NCBI GenBank assembly: GCA_016218685.1
Contig: JACRDD010000038.1
Coordinates: forward strand, 1 to 64,000
DNA from: Desulfobacterales bacterium
GTDB lineage: Bacteria > Desulfobacterota > Desulfobacteria > Desulfobacterales > Desulfosarcinaceae
Length of the DNA stretch: 64,000 nt
Direction: 5' to 3'
Position 1 is the stretch's first letter. Every line of letters starts with the position of its first letter. Both the position numbers and the translations under genes were made by a program. Positions 31,160 to 40,198 of this stretch are shown here, one piece after another. Below the pieces are notes generated by a model that searched no databases, was not told the DNA's origin, and saw nothing but the letters and a program-made list of their open reading frames with translations.

Positions 31160-32218
31160 TCACACCCCCTTGTACAGCCCCCAGCCCACCCGCCGGATCA
31201 GGCCTTTGCGCAGGGCCGCGTAAACGGCGGTGCGGATCACCGTCACGGCCAGGCCGGTGCGGCGCTGGAGGGTGTCGGCGTCGATCCCATGGGCCGACTG
31301 CCGGATGAGTTCCAGGATCTTTTCGGCCGCGGCGGACGAAGCGCCCTTTTCCCTGACGGCCGCGCGGCGCTTTTCGGCTTTGACGGGTTGGGCCGGAACA
31401 GCGGCCTGGGGCGCGGGGTTGACCACGATCCGGCGCCGCCGGCCGTTGGCGGCAGGGGGCGCGTTCATTTTGCGCTTATCGCCGGCCGGCGGCGGGCCGG
31501 CGGTTTTGGCGAGCCGTCGCTGGCGGGCGCCGGCGGCTTTGGCGGGCGCCGGTGCTTGCGCGGGCGCATCGAGAGGGTCGAGATCCTCGGTCGCGGCCGG
31601 CCGGATCAACTCCTCGGCGTTGACCTGACGCAGGAGGAAAAGCTGTTCCGGCGCCTCGTCCAGCCGGGCGCCCACGCCATAGAGCACGGCCATCACATGC
31701 TTGCACAAGCCGTCGCCCTCGGGGCAGGTGCATTCGAAATGAATCTCTTCGGGCAAGGGTAACAGCCCTTGCCCTTGACGCGTGAAGCGTTCCGCCACGG
31801 CCTTGGGAAAATCGCCGTCCAACGAGGCTTGCAGCGAATCGATGCGGCCTTCGCTCGCCTGGCAGAGCGGGCGCCAATCGCCGGGGGCGATGCGGTCGAT
31901 GTGGATCTGGACCTTGTAGGGCTTTTCCCGGGAGCCTTGCACCAGGGCCATGATCTGGCCCGGGGCGATCTGCAGGTCCAGCACGGTGCCGTAGCGCACG
32001 TATTGGCGGCCCTGGTCGACATGCCGGGCGAATTCGGCATAGCGCTCCAGGTTATGACACCAGGCCTTGCCCCACCAGCGATGGGCGATGCCCCGGCCCT
32101 GGAGAATCACCGGACGGATATTGGGATTTTTCTTTTGAAGCTTTTTACGGGCACTTTCGGCCTTGGCCTCTTTGAGGGCCGCGGACTCGTAGGTGCCGAC
32201 GCGATGCCAGGAAGCCAT
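31160..32218 (-). CDS. SWIM zinc-finger protein inserted in the hyp operon
   Basis: 352 aa. It starts with ASWHRVGTYESAAL and a conserved WWGKAWCHNLERYAEF; the SWIM zinc finger is CTCPEGDGLCKH (C163, C165, C172, H174). A long basic Ala/Pro linker follows (about 215-290) and a C-terminal winged-helix-like domain (LQRRTGLAVTVIRTAVYAALRKGLIRRVG). SWIM proteins bind DNA or protein and accompany SNF2 helicases. Its place between hypD and hypE is unusual. Its role is unknown. Confidence 0.85.
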   Translation of the reverse strand: MASWHRVGTYESAALKEAKAESARKKLQKKNPNIRPVILQGRGIAHRWWGKAWCHNLERYAEFARHVDQGRQYVRYGTVLDLQIAPGQIMALVQGSREKPYKVQIHIDRIAPGDWRPLCQASEGRIDSLQASLDGDFPKAVAERFTRQGQGLLPLPEEIHFECTCPEGDGLCKHVMAVLYGVGARLDEAPEQLFLLRQVNAEELIRPAATEDLDPLDAPAQAPAPAKAAGARQRRLAKTAGPPPAGDKRKMNAPPAANGRRRRIVVNPAPQAAVPAQPVKAEKRRAAVREKGASSAAAEKILELIRQSAHGIDADTLQRRTGLAVTVIRTAVYAALRKGLIRRVGWGLYKGV

Positions 32219-32291
32219 CTGCGCTCCTCCACAACGGTTCGGATGTTAAAAACTCTTTGTTTACCGCGATTACAAGGAAAGGCGGAAAACG

Positions 32292-33398
32292 TCAATCAGT
32301 TCCACCATGGTAGCGGTAATAAGCCGCGCAGGTGCCCTCGCTGGAGACCATGCAGGGGCCCACCGGGTCCATGGGGGTGCAGCGTTTGCGGAACAGAGGG
32401 CATTGCGGTGGTGTTTTCAGGCCGATGAGAATTTCGCCGCAGGCGCACCCCTTGGGCGGCGGCATCTCCACCACGGCGATCTTGAAGCGCCGGGCGGCGT
32501 CGAAGCGCGCCAGCTCCGGCCGGATGGCCAGGCCGCTGCCGGCAATCGGCCCCAGGCCGCGCCAGCGGGCGTCGCAGGGCATGAACACCTGGTCCATGAC
32601 GGCCCGCGCCTTGGGATTGCCGCTGTCGGTCACGGCCCGGGGGTAGCAATTTTCCAGGGCCGGAATGCCGTCGGCAACCTGGGTCACCAGGGCATCGATG
32701 GCTTGCAGCAGGTCCAGGGGCTCGAAGCCGGCCACCACGCACGGGGTGGGATGGGCCTGGAAAAAGTCGCGATAGGCGGCAAGGCCGATAATTACTGACA
32801 CGTGGCCGGGCAGCAGAAAGCCGTCGATGGCCACGGCCGGGTGGCCCATGAGGGCCGAAAGGGCCGGCGGCACGGTTTTGTGGGCCGCATAGACGCAGAA
32901 GTTCGCAAGCCCCAGGGCCTGGGCCGAGAGGATGGCCGCGGCGATGGTGGGCGCCGTGGTTTCAAAACCCACGCCCAGGAAGACCACGGTCTTGTCCGGC
33001 TGCGCCTGGGCCAGTTGCACGGCATCCATGGCCGAGTAGACCACGCGCACATCGGCGCCCTCGGCCGACTCTTTTTGCAGGGAAGTATAACTGCCCGGCA
33101 CGCGAATCAGGTCGCCGAAGGTGGCCACGATGACCTCGTCATGCTGGGACAGGGCGATGAAGGCATCGATCTCCTGGGCGTCGGTGACGCACACCGGACA
33201 GCCCGGCCCGGAGAGCAGGGTGATGGTCGGCGGCAGCAGGGTGCGGATGCCGTGGCGGAAGATGGCCATGGTATGGGTGCCGCAGACTTCCATCAGGCGC
33301 ATGGGCCGGTCGGCCCGGCGGGCGATACCGCGCAACAGGCTCCGGGCCAGGGCCGGGTCGCGAAAGTCTTCGGAGAAGAGTTTACTGCTATCGTTCAT
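32292..33398 (-). CDS. hypD: Hydrogenase maturation protein HypD
   Basis: Fe-S scaffold on which the Fe(CN)2CO group is assembled with HypC. 368 aa. C39 in EVCGTHT, GPGCPVCV (C67, C70), and the C-terminal GCACGE, CPLF-KRC and GPCMVSSEGTCAAYY cluster ligands are all visible. The start is ATG at 33398; the 119 codons open upstream only overlap hypF in another frame. It follows hypF by 7 nt. Confidence 0.95.
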   Translation of the reverse strand: MNDSSKLFSEDFRDPALARSLLRGIARRADRPMRLMEVCGTHTMAIFRHGIRTLLPPTITLLSGPGCPVCVTDAQEIDAFIALSQHDEVIVATFGDLIRVPGSYTSLQKESAEGADVRVVYSAMDAVQLAQAQPDKTVVFLGVGFETTAPTIAAAILSAQALGLANFCVYAAHKTVPPALSALMGHPAVAIDGFLLPGHVSVIIGLAAYRDFFQAHPTPCVVAGFEPLDLLQAIDALVTQVADGIPALENCYPRAVTDSGNPKARAVMDQVFMPCDARWRGLGPIAGSGLAIRPELARFDAARRFKIAVVEMPPPKGCACGEILIGLKTPPQCPLFRKRCTPMDPVGPCMVSSEGTCAAYYRYHGGTD

Positions 33399-33405
33399 AT
33401 AGAGC

Positions 33406-35706
33406 CTATGCTTTCTTCTTTCTACTTCCCGCCACCAATGCCTGCCCCAGCGAAATCCCGCCGTCGTTGGTGGGCACGCTCTGGTGGCTGTAAACCTCGA
33501 ATCCGCGGGCGCGCAGGGTGGCGCCGAGGCCTTCCAGCAGCAATGTGTTCTGGAAGCAGCCGCCGCTGAGCACCACCCGCCCAAGGCCGGATTCGTCACG
33601 CAGCGCTTCGCAGAGCGCGGCCCAGCCGTCGATGAGGGTGTCGTGGAAGCGCCGGCTGACGATGAACGCCGGCGTGCCGCGAAGAATATCTTCCACCAGG
33701 CAACGGACGATGGCGGCGCCATCCACCTGTTTGATGGCGCCCGGATGCCATGCAAAGGGATAGCCTCCCTGGGCCCGGCCGTCGGAGATCATCTCCAGCT
33801 CCATGGCGGCCTGGCCTTCGAAGGCCACGCTCCGGCGCAGGCCGATGATGGCGGCCGCGGCGTCGAAGAGCCGGCCCAGGCTGGAGGTCAAGGGCGCATT
33901 GACCCGGCGCCGGAGCATTTGCAGGACGATCTCGCCCTTGTCCCGGGGGGTTTGCCGGATGATGGGCAAGCCCAGGTCCCATAACTGCTCACCGTACACC
34001 TGGTCAAGCCAGGCCAACGCCATGCGCCAAGGCTCCTTGATGGCCGCCGCGGCGCCGGGCATGGGCACGCAGGCCAGGTGGGCCAGGCGCTCGTAACCAA
34101 CCTCATCGGCGGCCAGCACTTCGCCGCCCCACACCGTGCCGTCCGGGCCGTAGCCGGTGCCGTCGAAGGCCAGGCCCAGAACCCGGCCGGTCAACTGGTG
34201 CTCGGCCATGCAGGCGGCCACATGGGCATGATGGTGCTGCACCTGGATCACGGGAAGCCCGGTTTGGGCCTTGGCCCAGCGGGTGCTGAGATAATCGGGG
34301 TGCAGGTCGCAGGCCAGGGCCTGGGGCGCGATGTCCAGGATGCGCTCGAGATGGGCGACGGTCTGGCCGAAGAATGCTTCGCTGGCCAGATTCTCCAGGT
34401 CGCCGATGTGCTGGCTGACAAAGGCCTGGTTGCCACGGGTCAGGCAAAGGGTATTCTTCAGCTCGCCGCCGCAGGCCAGGGTCATGGGCAGTTCTTCCTT
34501 TAGAAAGATCGGCAGGGGCACGAAGCCCCGCGAGCGGCGCAGCAGGCGGGTCTGGCCGTCGGCCCGGCGGGCGATGCTGTCGTCGGCGCGCAGGCGGATG
34601 GGCCGGTCGTGGACCAGGAAGCAATCGGCGATTTGCCCCAGGCGCTCGAACGCCTCATCGTTGTCGATGGCGATGGGCTCTTCGCTCCGGTTGCCGCTGG
34701 TCATCACCAGGGCCGTGAAGCCCTGGGCCATGAGCAGGTGGTGCAGGGGCGTGTACGGCAGCATCACGCCGTAGTAGTGGTTGCGGGGGGCCACGGAAAA
34801 GGCCAGGCGCTCGGGCAAGCGCTTGGGCAAGAGCACGATGGGACGCTGGATGGAACCCAAAAGCGCTTCTTCGGCCGTACCCAGATGGGCGAATCCGGCG
34901 ATGGCCGCCAGGTCGGGCGCCATGACCGCCAGGGGCTTTTCCTCGCGGTGCTTGCGCGCCCGCAACCGTTCCACAGCCGCGTCGTTGAGGGCGTCGGCCG
35001 CCAGGTGAAAACCGCCCAGACCCTTGATGGCCACGATGCGGCCCTCTTTGAGCAGTTGCGCGGCCGCGACGATGGGATCGCCGGGCAGGGGCTGCCGGGC
35101 CGCATCCAGCAGCGTTACCCGTGGGCCGCAGTCGGCGCAGGCATTGGGCTGGGCATGGTAGCGCCGGTCGGCCGGGTCGTCGTATTCGGCCTGGCAGCGA
35201 TGGCACATGGTAAAGCCGCGCATGGCGGTATTGGGCCGGTCGTAGGGGACATCGTCGATAATCGTGTAGCGCGGCCCGCAGTTGGTGCAGTTGATGAAGG
35301 CATAGCCGAAGCGCCGGTCTTGGGGGTCGAACATTTCCCGGCGGCAGTCGTCGCAAACGGCCACGTCCGGGGAGATCAAGGCCGTGCGCGCCGCATCGGC
35401 CCGGCTTGCGCGGATGCTGAAGCCGGCATACCCGTCCACCGGTCGATCCAGGATCTCCACGGCCACGATGTGGGCCAGGGGCGGCTTCTCCCGGGGCAGG
35501 GCGGCCAGAAAAGCGTCCAGCGCCGGGGCCGGCGCCTCCACCCGCAGGGTGACGCCGGCGCTGGTGTTGATCACTTCGCCGCGCACGCCATGGGTGTGGG
35601 CCAGGCGGTGCACATAGGGTCGGAACCCGACCCCCTGGACGACGCCGCGGATGTGAATTTCCTTGGCCACGACGGGCCTATGGACGGACGGTTGGCGATG
35701 ATCCAT
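33406..35706 (-). CDS. hypF: Carbamoyltransferase HypF
   Basis: Makes the carbamoyl group from carbamoyl phosphate and passes it to HypE. 766 aa with all four parts: acylphosphatase (IRGVVQGVGFRPYVHRLA), zinc fingers of the CxxC type (CDDCRREMF, INCTNCGPRY, CHRCQAEYDD, ACADCGPRV), YrdC-like domain (IVAIKGLGGFHLA) and Kae1-like domain with VQHHHAHVAACMAEH. It follows hypC by 11 nt and precedes hypD. Confidence 0.96.
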   Translation of the reverse strand: MDHRQPSVHRPVVAKEIHIRGVVQGVGFRPYVHRLAHTHGVRGEVINTSAGVTLRVEAPAPALDAFLAALPREKPPLAHIVAVEILDRPVDGYAGFSIRASRADAARTALISPDVAVCDDCRREMFDPQDRRFGYAFINCTNCGPRYTIIDDVPYDRPNTAMRGFTMCHRCQAEYDDPADRRYHAQPNACADCGPRVTLLDAARQPLPGDPIVAAAQLLKEGRIVAIKGLGGFHLAADALNDAAVERLRARKHREEKPLAVMAPDLAAIAGFAHLGTAEEALLGSIQRPIVLLPKRLPERLAFSVAPRNHYYGVMLPYTPLHHLLMAQGFTALVMTSGNRSEEPIAIDNDEAFERLGQIADCFLVHDRPIRLRADDSIARRADGQTRLLRRSRGFVPLPIFLKEELPMTLACGGELKNTLCLTRGNQAFVSQHIGDLENLASEAFFGQTVAHLERILDIAPQALACDLHPDYLSTRWAKAQTGLPVIQVQHHHAHVAACMAEHQLTGRVLGLAFDGTGYGPDGTVWGGEVLAADEVGYERLAHLACVPMPGAAAAIKEPWRMALAWLDQVYGEQLWDLGLPIIRQTPRDKGEIVLQMLRRRVNAPLTSSLGRLFDAAAAIIGLRRSVAFEGQAAMELEMISDGRAQGGYPFAWHPGAIKQVDGAAIVRCLVEDILRGTPAFIVSRRFHDTLIDGWAALCEALRDESGLGRVVLSGGCFQNTLLLEGLGATLRARGFEVYSHQSVPTNDGGISLGQALVAGSRKKKA

Positions 35707-35717
35707 GACTCACGAAG

Positions 35718-35954
35718 TTAGGACGGAACGTCTTTGTCGGCCGCCGCGGCGGCCTCGCGCAACAGCGCCAGGGTTTCAAGCGCGGCCTGGGCATCGAGCT
35801 TCTGGATGGCAAAGCCGGCATGTACGATCACGTAATCGCCCACCTGAACCTCCTCCAGGAGCATCAGGCTGGTCCGGCGGCGGACGCCGGCCACGTCGAT
35901 GGTGGCGTCATGGCCGTCGATCTGCACGATTTGGGAAGGGATGGCAAGGCACAT
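35718..35954 (-). CDS. hypC: Hydrogenase assembly chaperone HypC
   Basis: 78 aa. Starts MCLAIPSQIVQ, whose Cys2 holds the Fe group, and continues DYVIVHAGFAIQKLD. The ATG at 35954 is dictated by this motif, although no clear Shine-Dalgarno is visible; the 48 codons open upstream are not conserved. It is the first gene of the leftward hyp operon and is divergent from the thioredoxin-like gene. hypA and hypB and any hydrogenase structural genes are outside the window. Confidence 0.95.
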   Translation of the reverse strand: MCLAIPSQIVQIDGHDATIDVAGVRRRTSLMLLEEVQVGDYVIVHAGFAIQKLDAQAALETLALLREAAAAADKDVPS

Positions 35955-36115
35955 GGGGGTGTTGTTAGCATCAAACCCGGAAGGACGCAAGGCACGGCGG
36001 GCATTTTTGGGCTTGCCAATAACGGCCTGAAGCTTATCATGCGAACGATGATGCCGCGCACCCCCAACTGCTCCGGCGGCGATGGTCCCTGACCCCAACC
36101 AAAAGGAAGGGTTTC

Positions 36116-36607
36116 GTGAGACACCTCTGGCCCGACATTCAGCGCTCCCTGGCAGCCCTGGCGATCTTGGCCTTGATCGCCTGCGGTCCGCCGCCGCCCA
36201 CCACCAATCCGGTCCGCTCCCTGGACGCGGAACAGTTTCACAATTTGATCAGCGCCCAGGAGTTCAATGGACTGGTGGCCGTCTTTGCCTCCTGGTGCCC
36301 GCCTTGCCGGGAGGAGCTGCCGCACCTGGCCAAGCTCTATCGCAAGGCCAAGCCGGAAAATGCCCAGATCGTCGCCGTGAGCATGGACAAGGGCGATGTC
36401 CAGGCGGTCCAGCTCATGGTCAACCGATTGGAATTGCCGTTTCCGATTTATTATGTCGGCGAAGCCTTGGCGGACAAATACCAGATCGTGGGCGTCCCGA
36501 CGCTTCTGGTGGTTCGGCAGGGTCGCATCGTGGAAAAGATCCCCGGCCAGCAATCGTCGCGGCAATTGGCTGCCAAACTTAAGACCTTCGGTGCCGGCGG
36601 GTCGTAA
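36116..36607 (+). CDS. TlpA-like thioredoxin-fold lipoprotein
   Basis: 163 aa. Signal peptide with lipobox ALIAC, then a TlpA/ResA-type thioredoxin fold with SWCPPCREELPHL (active-site CPPC) and cis-Pro in GVPTLLVV. The start is GTG at 36116 with AAAGGAAG upstream. It is likely a membrane-anchored periplasmic thiol-disulfide reductase for cytochrome c maturation or similar. It reads away from hypC and has a terminator just downstream. Confidence 0.88.
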   Translation: MRHLWPDIQRSLAALAILALIACGPPPPTTNPVRSLDAEQFHNLISAQEFNGLVAVFASWCPPCREELPHLAKLYRKAKPENAQIVAVSMDKGDVQAVQLMVNRLELPFPIYYVGEALADKYQIVGVPTLLVVRQGRIVEKIPGQQSSRQLAAKLKTFGAGGS

Positions 36608-36638
36608 AAAAAGTGCCCATCCAAACAGATGGGCACTT
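36604..36638 (-). terminator. Bidirectional intrinsic terminator
   Basis: AAGTGCCCATC / GATGGGCACTT, an 11-bp perfect stem around CAAACA. The minus strand continues with TTTTTT, the better terminator direction, ending the gene at 36739-37215; the plus strand serves the thioredoxin-like gene. Confidence 0.8.
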
Positions 36639-36738
36639 GCATTCTTAAGATTGAAACATCCAGAGCGGCAACTACATCATCAATCCGATCCTCATCCAAA
36701 CCAATTGCGCTCCGCCCCGGCTTGCCTGAGCCGAGGGC

Positions 36739-37215
36739 TTACACCACGTCGTCGATGTCGGGGGTCTCGTCGTCGGCCACCTGGATCGAAGACTTGAGCT
36801 CCTTGAGCACCTTGTCGTCCTCGAAATCGTCGTCGATGGCGTCATCGAGCAGATCGTCCACATCCACCTCTTCATCCACCTCTTCATCGGCCTCTTCGGG
36901 CGGCATGACGATTTCCTGGTTGAAGAGATCCTTGTCGTCGAAGAAGAGCTCGGCGGATTGATTGCCGCCTTCGGTGAGCAACCCCGTAATGGCCTGGGCA
37001 ATGGCCTGGGCAAACAAGGTCGGCGGATACATGTTGTTGGTCCGGATGGCGGTGATCACCGACAAGGGCCCTTCTTTGATGGCGGCGTTGATCTTGTCCT
37101 GGGCATAGGTTTCTTCGCACAGCAGGGACATCATTTCCTTGTCCAGCTCCGCGTATTCGCGCACGACCAGGGTCTTCTGATCGTCATCACGAATGATGGC
37201 GTACTTTTGTTTCAT
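36739..37215 (-). CDS. Acidic protein of unknown function
   Basis: 158 aa. The first ~100 residues look folded (MKQKYAIIRDDDQKTLVVREYAELDKEMMSLL is the start; later LSVITAIRTNNMYPP), and the C-terminal ~55 residues are extremely Asp/Glu-rich (EEADEEVDEEVDVDDLLDD). ATG 37215 is followed downstream by a terminator and preceded by GGAG. No family is recognised. The tail could mimic nucleic acid or bind metal or protein; this is speculation. Confidence 0.75.
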   Translation of the reverse strand: MKQKYAIIRDDDQKTLVVREYAELDKEMMSLLCEETYAQDKINAAIKEGPLSVITAIRTNNMYPPTLFAQAIAQAITGLLTEGGNQSAELFFDDKDLFNQEIVMPPEEADEEVDEEVDVDDLLDDAIDDDFEDDKVLKELKSSIQVADDETPDIDDVV

Positions 37216-37650
37216 GAGGATCTCCTTAAATACCTTTGGCTTGGATCAATGATTGATCGGACACCTAATCATCAAAGATCAAGGATGTCAACTCCCAAAT
37301 AGACCCTGAATCGGCGGCCCATCATCGTCTGGGGAAGGCCGCCGCGCGCGGCCTGCCGTTACAACCGCCTGTTTTGTAAACACCTAAAAATTCAGCCCAT
37401 TAGGCCCTGGTCGCGGAACACCCGGCCCCTTAGCCCAGTGTTGACACCCCGGGCGGATGTTGTTATGTGGTGCGGCTTGGTTCCATTCCAAAACGGCTGG
37501 CAGCCCACCTCCCCTCGAAGAACCACCGCGCCGCCCCGGCGGGAAGGCGGGACGTTGCGGAACGAACGTGTCGCATCCACAGCGCCGGCGGTCCAGGGAC
37601 CGGCGGCGCCGTTCGATATCTCTTAAAACTTAACGGACAGAGGAACTGCT
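37216..37650. other. 435-nt non-coding stretch upstream of the thiolase gene
   Basis: No gene is seen. It holds the upstream region of the acidic-protein gene, the thiolase promoter candidate at 37441-37469, and a GC-rich leader of about 175 nt before the thiolase ATG. Confidence 0.6.
37441..37469 (+). promoter_or_regulatory. Thiolase/acyl-CoA dehydrogenase promoter
   Basis: TTGACA, 17-bp spacer, TATGTG (4/6), in an otherwise empty gap, about 182 nt before the thiolase start. Confidence 0.5.
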
Positions 37651-38892
37651 ATGAAGGAAGTGGTCATTATCAGTGGCGTGCGAACGCCGGTGGGCAGCTA
37701 CATGGGCGCCCTGAAAAACATCGAAGCTTACGATCTGGCGGCCCTGGTGATGAACGCCGCCATTCAAAAGGCCGGCATCGCGGCCGCGGACGTGGACGAG
37801 GTGGTCTTCGGCCAGTCCTATCAAAACGGCGAGTATGTCAACATCGCCCGCATGGGGCTGCTCACGGCCGGCTGGCCCGATTCGATCCCCGGTGTCACTT
37901 TGGACCGGCGCTGCTGCACCGGCCTGGATGTGGTGCGTTTCGCCTCGGCCCTGATCCAGTCGGGCCAGGCCGAGATCGTGGTGGCCGGCGGCGTGGAGAG
38001 CATGAGCAACGCCGAATTCTACCTGCCCGGCGCCATCAAGTCGGGCGTGGGCGGCAGCGGCGGCATGCCCCGCGGCCATGGCGACCTGGCCATCTGGGGC
38101 CTGCGCTTCTATGACCGTATCCAGCGCGCGCGGGTCATGTCCCAGCCCGAAAAGCGCTTCGGCGTGCTGCCCTCCATGATGGCCTGGGCCGAAACCGCGG
38201 CCAAGGTGGAGAGCATCACCCGCGAGGCTTGCGACCAGTGGGCCCTGGAGAGCCATCGCAAGGCCTGCGCGGCCATGGCGGCCGGCAAGTTCGCCGACGA
38301 AATCGTGCCGGTGCCCGTTCCCCAGCGCAAGGGCGACCCGCTGATGATCGCCAAGGATGAAAACCCGCGCACCGACACCACCATCGAGCAGTTGGCCAAG
38401 CTCAAGCCCGTTATGGGCGGCGTCTGCACGGCCGGCAACTCCTCCACCGAGAACGACGGCGCGGCCGCCGTGGTGGTCACCACCCGGGAAAAGGCCGAAG
38501 CCCTGGGCATCGCGCCCCTGGCCACCTTCAAGGTGTGCGCCGTGGCCGGCGACGACCCGCGCCACGCCTACCGCACCGTGCCGGTGGCGGTCAACAAGGC
38601 CCTGGCCAAGTCCGGCCACACGATCGAGCAGATGGAGCTGATCGAGGTGCAGGAGGCGTTCGCGGCCCAGGTGTTGGCCGATCTCAAGGAGATGGGCGTC
38701 GGTCCGGACGCTTACCCCAAGGTCAATGTCAACGGCTCGGGCATCTCCCTGGGCCACCCCATTGCCGCCACAGGCACCCGCGTGCTGGTGTCGCTGGTGC
38801 ACGAGATGAAGCGCCGGGGCACGCGCCTGGCCCTGGAGTGCATCTGCGGCGGCGGCGGCCTGGGCATCGCGGCCGTGCTGGAACGTAAATAA
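37651..38892 (+). CDS. Acetyl-CoA C-acyltransferase (thiolase)
   Basis: Cleaves 3-oxoacyl-CoA with CoA, or condenses two acetyl-CoA. 413 aa. It has SGVRTPVGSYMGAL at the N-terminus, RRCCTGLDVV with the nucleophile Cys (C88 by alignment), SMSNAEFYLPG, and the C-terminal GHPIAATGTR and CICGGGGLG active-site loops. It is followed 61 nt on by an acyl-CoA dehydrogenase in the same direction. Chain-length preference cannot be told. Confidence 0.94.
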   Translation: MKEVVIISGVRTPVGSYMGALKNIEAYDLAALVMNAAIQKAGIAAADVDEVVFGQSYQNGEYVNIARMGLLTAGWPDSIPGVTLDRRCCTGLDVVRFASALIQSGQAEIVVAGGVESMSNAEFYLPGAIKSGVGGSGGMPRGHGDLAIWGLRFYDRIQRARVMSQPEKRFGVLPSMMAWAETAAKVESITREACDQWALESHRKACAAMAAGKFADEIVPVPVPQRKGDPLMIAKDENPRTDTTIEQLAKLKPVMGGVCTAGNSSTENDGAAAVVVTTREKAEALGIAPLATFKVCAVAGDDPRHAYRTVPVAVNKALAKSGHTIEQMELIEVQEAFAAQVLADLKEMGVGPDAYPKVNVNGSGISLGHPIAATGTRVLVSLVHEMKRRGTRLALECICGGGGLGIAAVLERK

Positions 38893-38953
38893 CGGCGATC
38901 CCCAAGCGGATCGACCGAATCTTCATACTTCTACTCATGGGAGGGTAGTCAAC

Positions 38954-40117
38954 ATGGATTTCAAACTGTCTAAAGAACACGAGATGCTGCGCAAGGCCGT
39001 TCAGGACTTCGCCAAGAAGAAGATCGCCCCCTTCGTGGACGAATGGGACCGCAACCACTACCTGCCGGTCAAGGAAGTGATCAAGCCCATGGGCGAATTG
39101 GGCTTCTTCGGCGCCGTGATCCCCGAAGAGTGGGGCGGCGAGAACATGGGCTGGCTGGCCACCTCGATCATCACCGAAGAGATCGCCCGCGTTTCCAGCT
39201 CGCTGCGCGTGCAGTACAACCTGTCGGCCATCGGCTGCGCCTTTCCGATTTTTAAATACGGCACCGAGGCCGCCAAGAAAAAATACGTCAAAAAACTGGC
39301 CGAAGGCGAGTACCTGGGCGGCTTTGCCATCACCGAGCCCAATGCCGGGTCGGACATCATGTCCATCGAAACCCTGGCCGACGACCAGGGCGACCACTTC
39401 GTGCTCAACGGCTCCAAGACCTGGATCTCCAACGCCAACCAGGCCGACGTGGTGATCGTCTACGCCTTCACCGACAAGTCCAAGGGCGGCAAGGGGCTTT
39501 CGGCCTTCGTGGTCGAGCTGCGCAACTTCAACGGCATCAAGACCACCGACCTGGACAAGATGGGCTCCTACAGCTCGCCCACCGGCGAGATCTTCTTCGA
39601 CAACACCCGCGTGCCCAAGGAGAACCTGCTGGGCCAGGTGGGCGACGGCGCCAAGATCGTCTTCGGCTCGTTGAACAACACCCGCCTGTCGGCCGCCGCC
39701 GGCGCCGTGGGCTGCGCCCAGGCCTGCCTGGACATCGCCACCAAATACTGCAACGAGCGCAAGCAGTTCGGCCAGCCGATCGGCAAGTTCCAGATGAACC
39801 AGGACCTCATCGCCCAGATGGTGTGCGACGTGGAAGCGGCCCGCCTGCTGGTCTACCGCGCCTCGCTGCAAAAGGACGACGGCAACCTGGGCAACGGCAT
39901 GGAAGTGGCCCAGGCCAAATACTTCGCCGGCGAAACCGCCATGAAGTGCGCCAACTACGCCCTGCGCATCATGGGCGCCTACGGCTACTCCACCGAGTAC
40001 CCGGTGGCCCGCTACTACCGCGACATCCCCACCTACGTCATGGTGGAAGGCTCGGCCAACATCTGCAAGACCATCATCGCCCAGGATCAGTTGGGCTACC
40101 GCAAGGCGAATCGGTAG
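38954..40117 (+). CDS. Acyl-CoA dehydrogenase, glutaryl/cyclic-acyl-CoA-type candidate
   Basis: 387-aa flavoprotein that oxidises an acyl-CoA to the 2-enoyl-CoA and passes electrons to EtfAB. Motifs are YGTEAAKKKYVKKLAEGEYLG, AITEPNAGSD, WISNANQADVV, ERKQFGQPIGKFQ and YVMVEGSANI, in which E365 is the probable base. SSLRVQYNLSAIGCAFPI places an Arg where glutaryl-CoA dehydrogenases hold the substrate carboxylate. This is compatible with a glutaryl-CoA or cyclohexenecarboxyl-CoA dehydrogenase, but ordinary acyl-CoA specificity is not excluded. GGGAGG-type site precedes the ATG. It forms a pair with the thiolase. Confidence 0.9.
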   Translation: MDFKLSKEHEMLRKAVQDFAKKKIAPFVDEWDRNHYLPVKEVIKPMGELGFFGAVIPEEWGGENMGWLATSIITEEIARVSSSLRVQYNLSAIGCAFPIFKYGTEAAKKKYVKKLAEGEYLGGFAITEPNAGSDIMSIETLADDQGDHFVLNGSKTWISNANQADVVIVYAFTDKSKGGKGLSAFVVELRNFNGIKTTDLDKMGSYSSPTGEIFFDNTRVPKENLLGQVGDGAKIVFGSLNNTRLSAAAGAVGCAQACLDIATKYCNERKQFGQPIGKFQMNQDLIAQMVCDVEAARLLVYRASLQKDDGNLGNGMEVAQAKYFAGETAMKCANYALRIMGAYGYSTEYPVARYYRDIPTYVMVEGSANICKTIIAQDQLGYRKANR

Positions 40118-40134
40118 TATTTATATAAAAACGT

Positions 40135-40168
40135 AAGGCTGTCGTCCCGCATGCCGGGGCGACAGCCT
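40135..40168 (+). terminator. Terminator after the acyl-CoA dehydrogenase
   Basis: Long stem AAGGCTGTCG / CGACAGCCTT with a GC-rich continuation (TCCC/GGGG) and a loop GCATGCC, then TTGCTATTTT. It marks the left edge of the accessory island. Confidence 0.7.
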
Positions 40169-40198
40169 TTGCTATTTTGGGCTTTTCAGCCTTCTTTT

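Noticed and set aside
29026..31308. 760-codon plus-strand ORF antisense to apbE and hypE
   Set aside because: A GC-rich shadow frame without recognisable domains, opposite two well-supported genes.
32292..33755. 487-codon reading of hypD
   Set aside because: The 119 codons upstream of 33398 only overlap hypF in another frame; HypD begins at MNDSSKLF.
35968..36040. Riboswitch-like stretch in the hypC-thioredoxin gap: AAACC, then GGACGCAAGG and GCACGG, similar to c-di-GMP-I riboswitches
   Set aside because: The helix carrying the GNRA loop would have only 2 bp and the pairing upstream is inside the hypC start. Would need a covariance-model search (RF01051) to support it.
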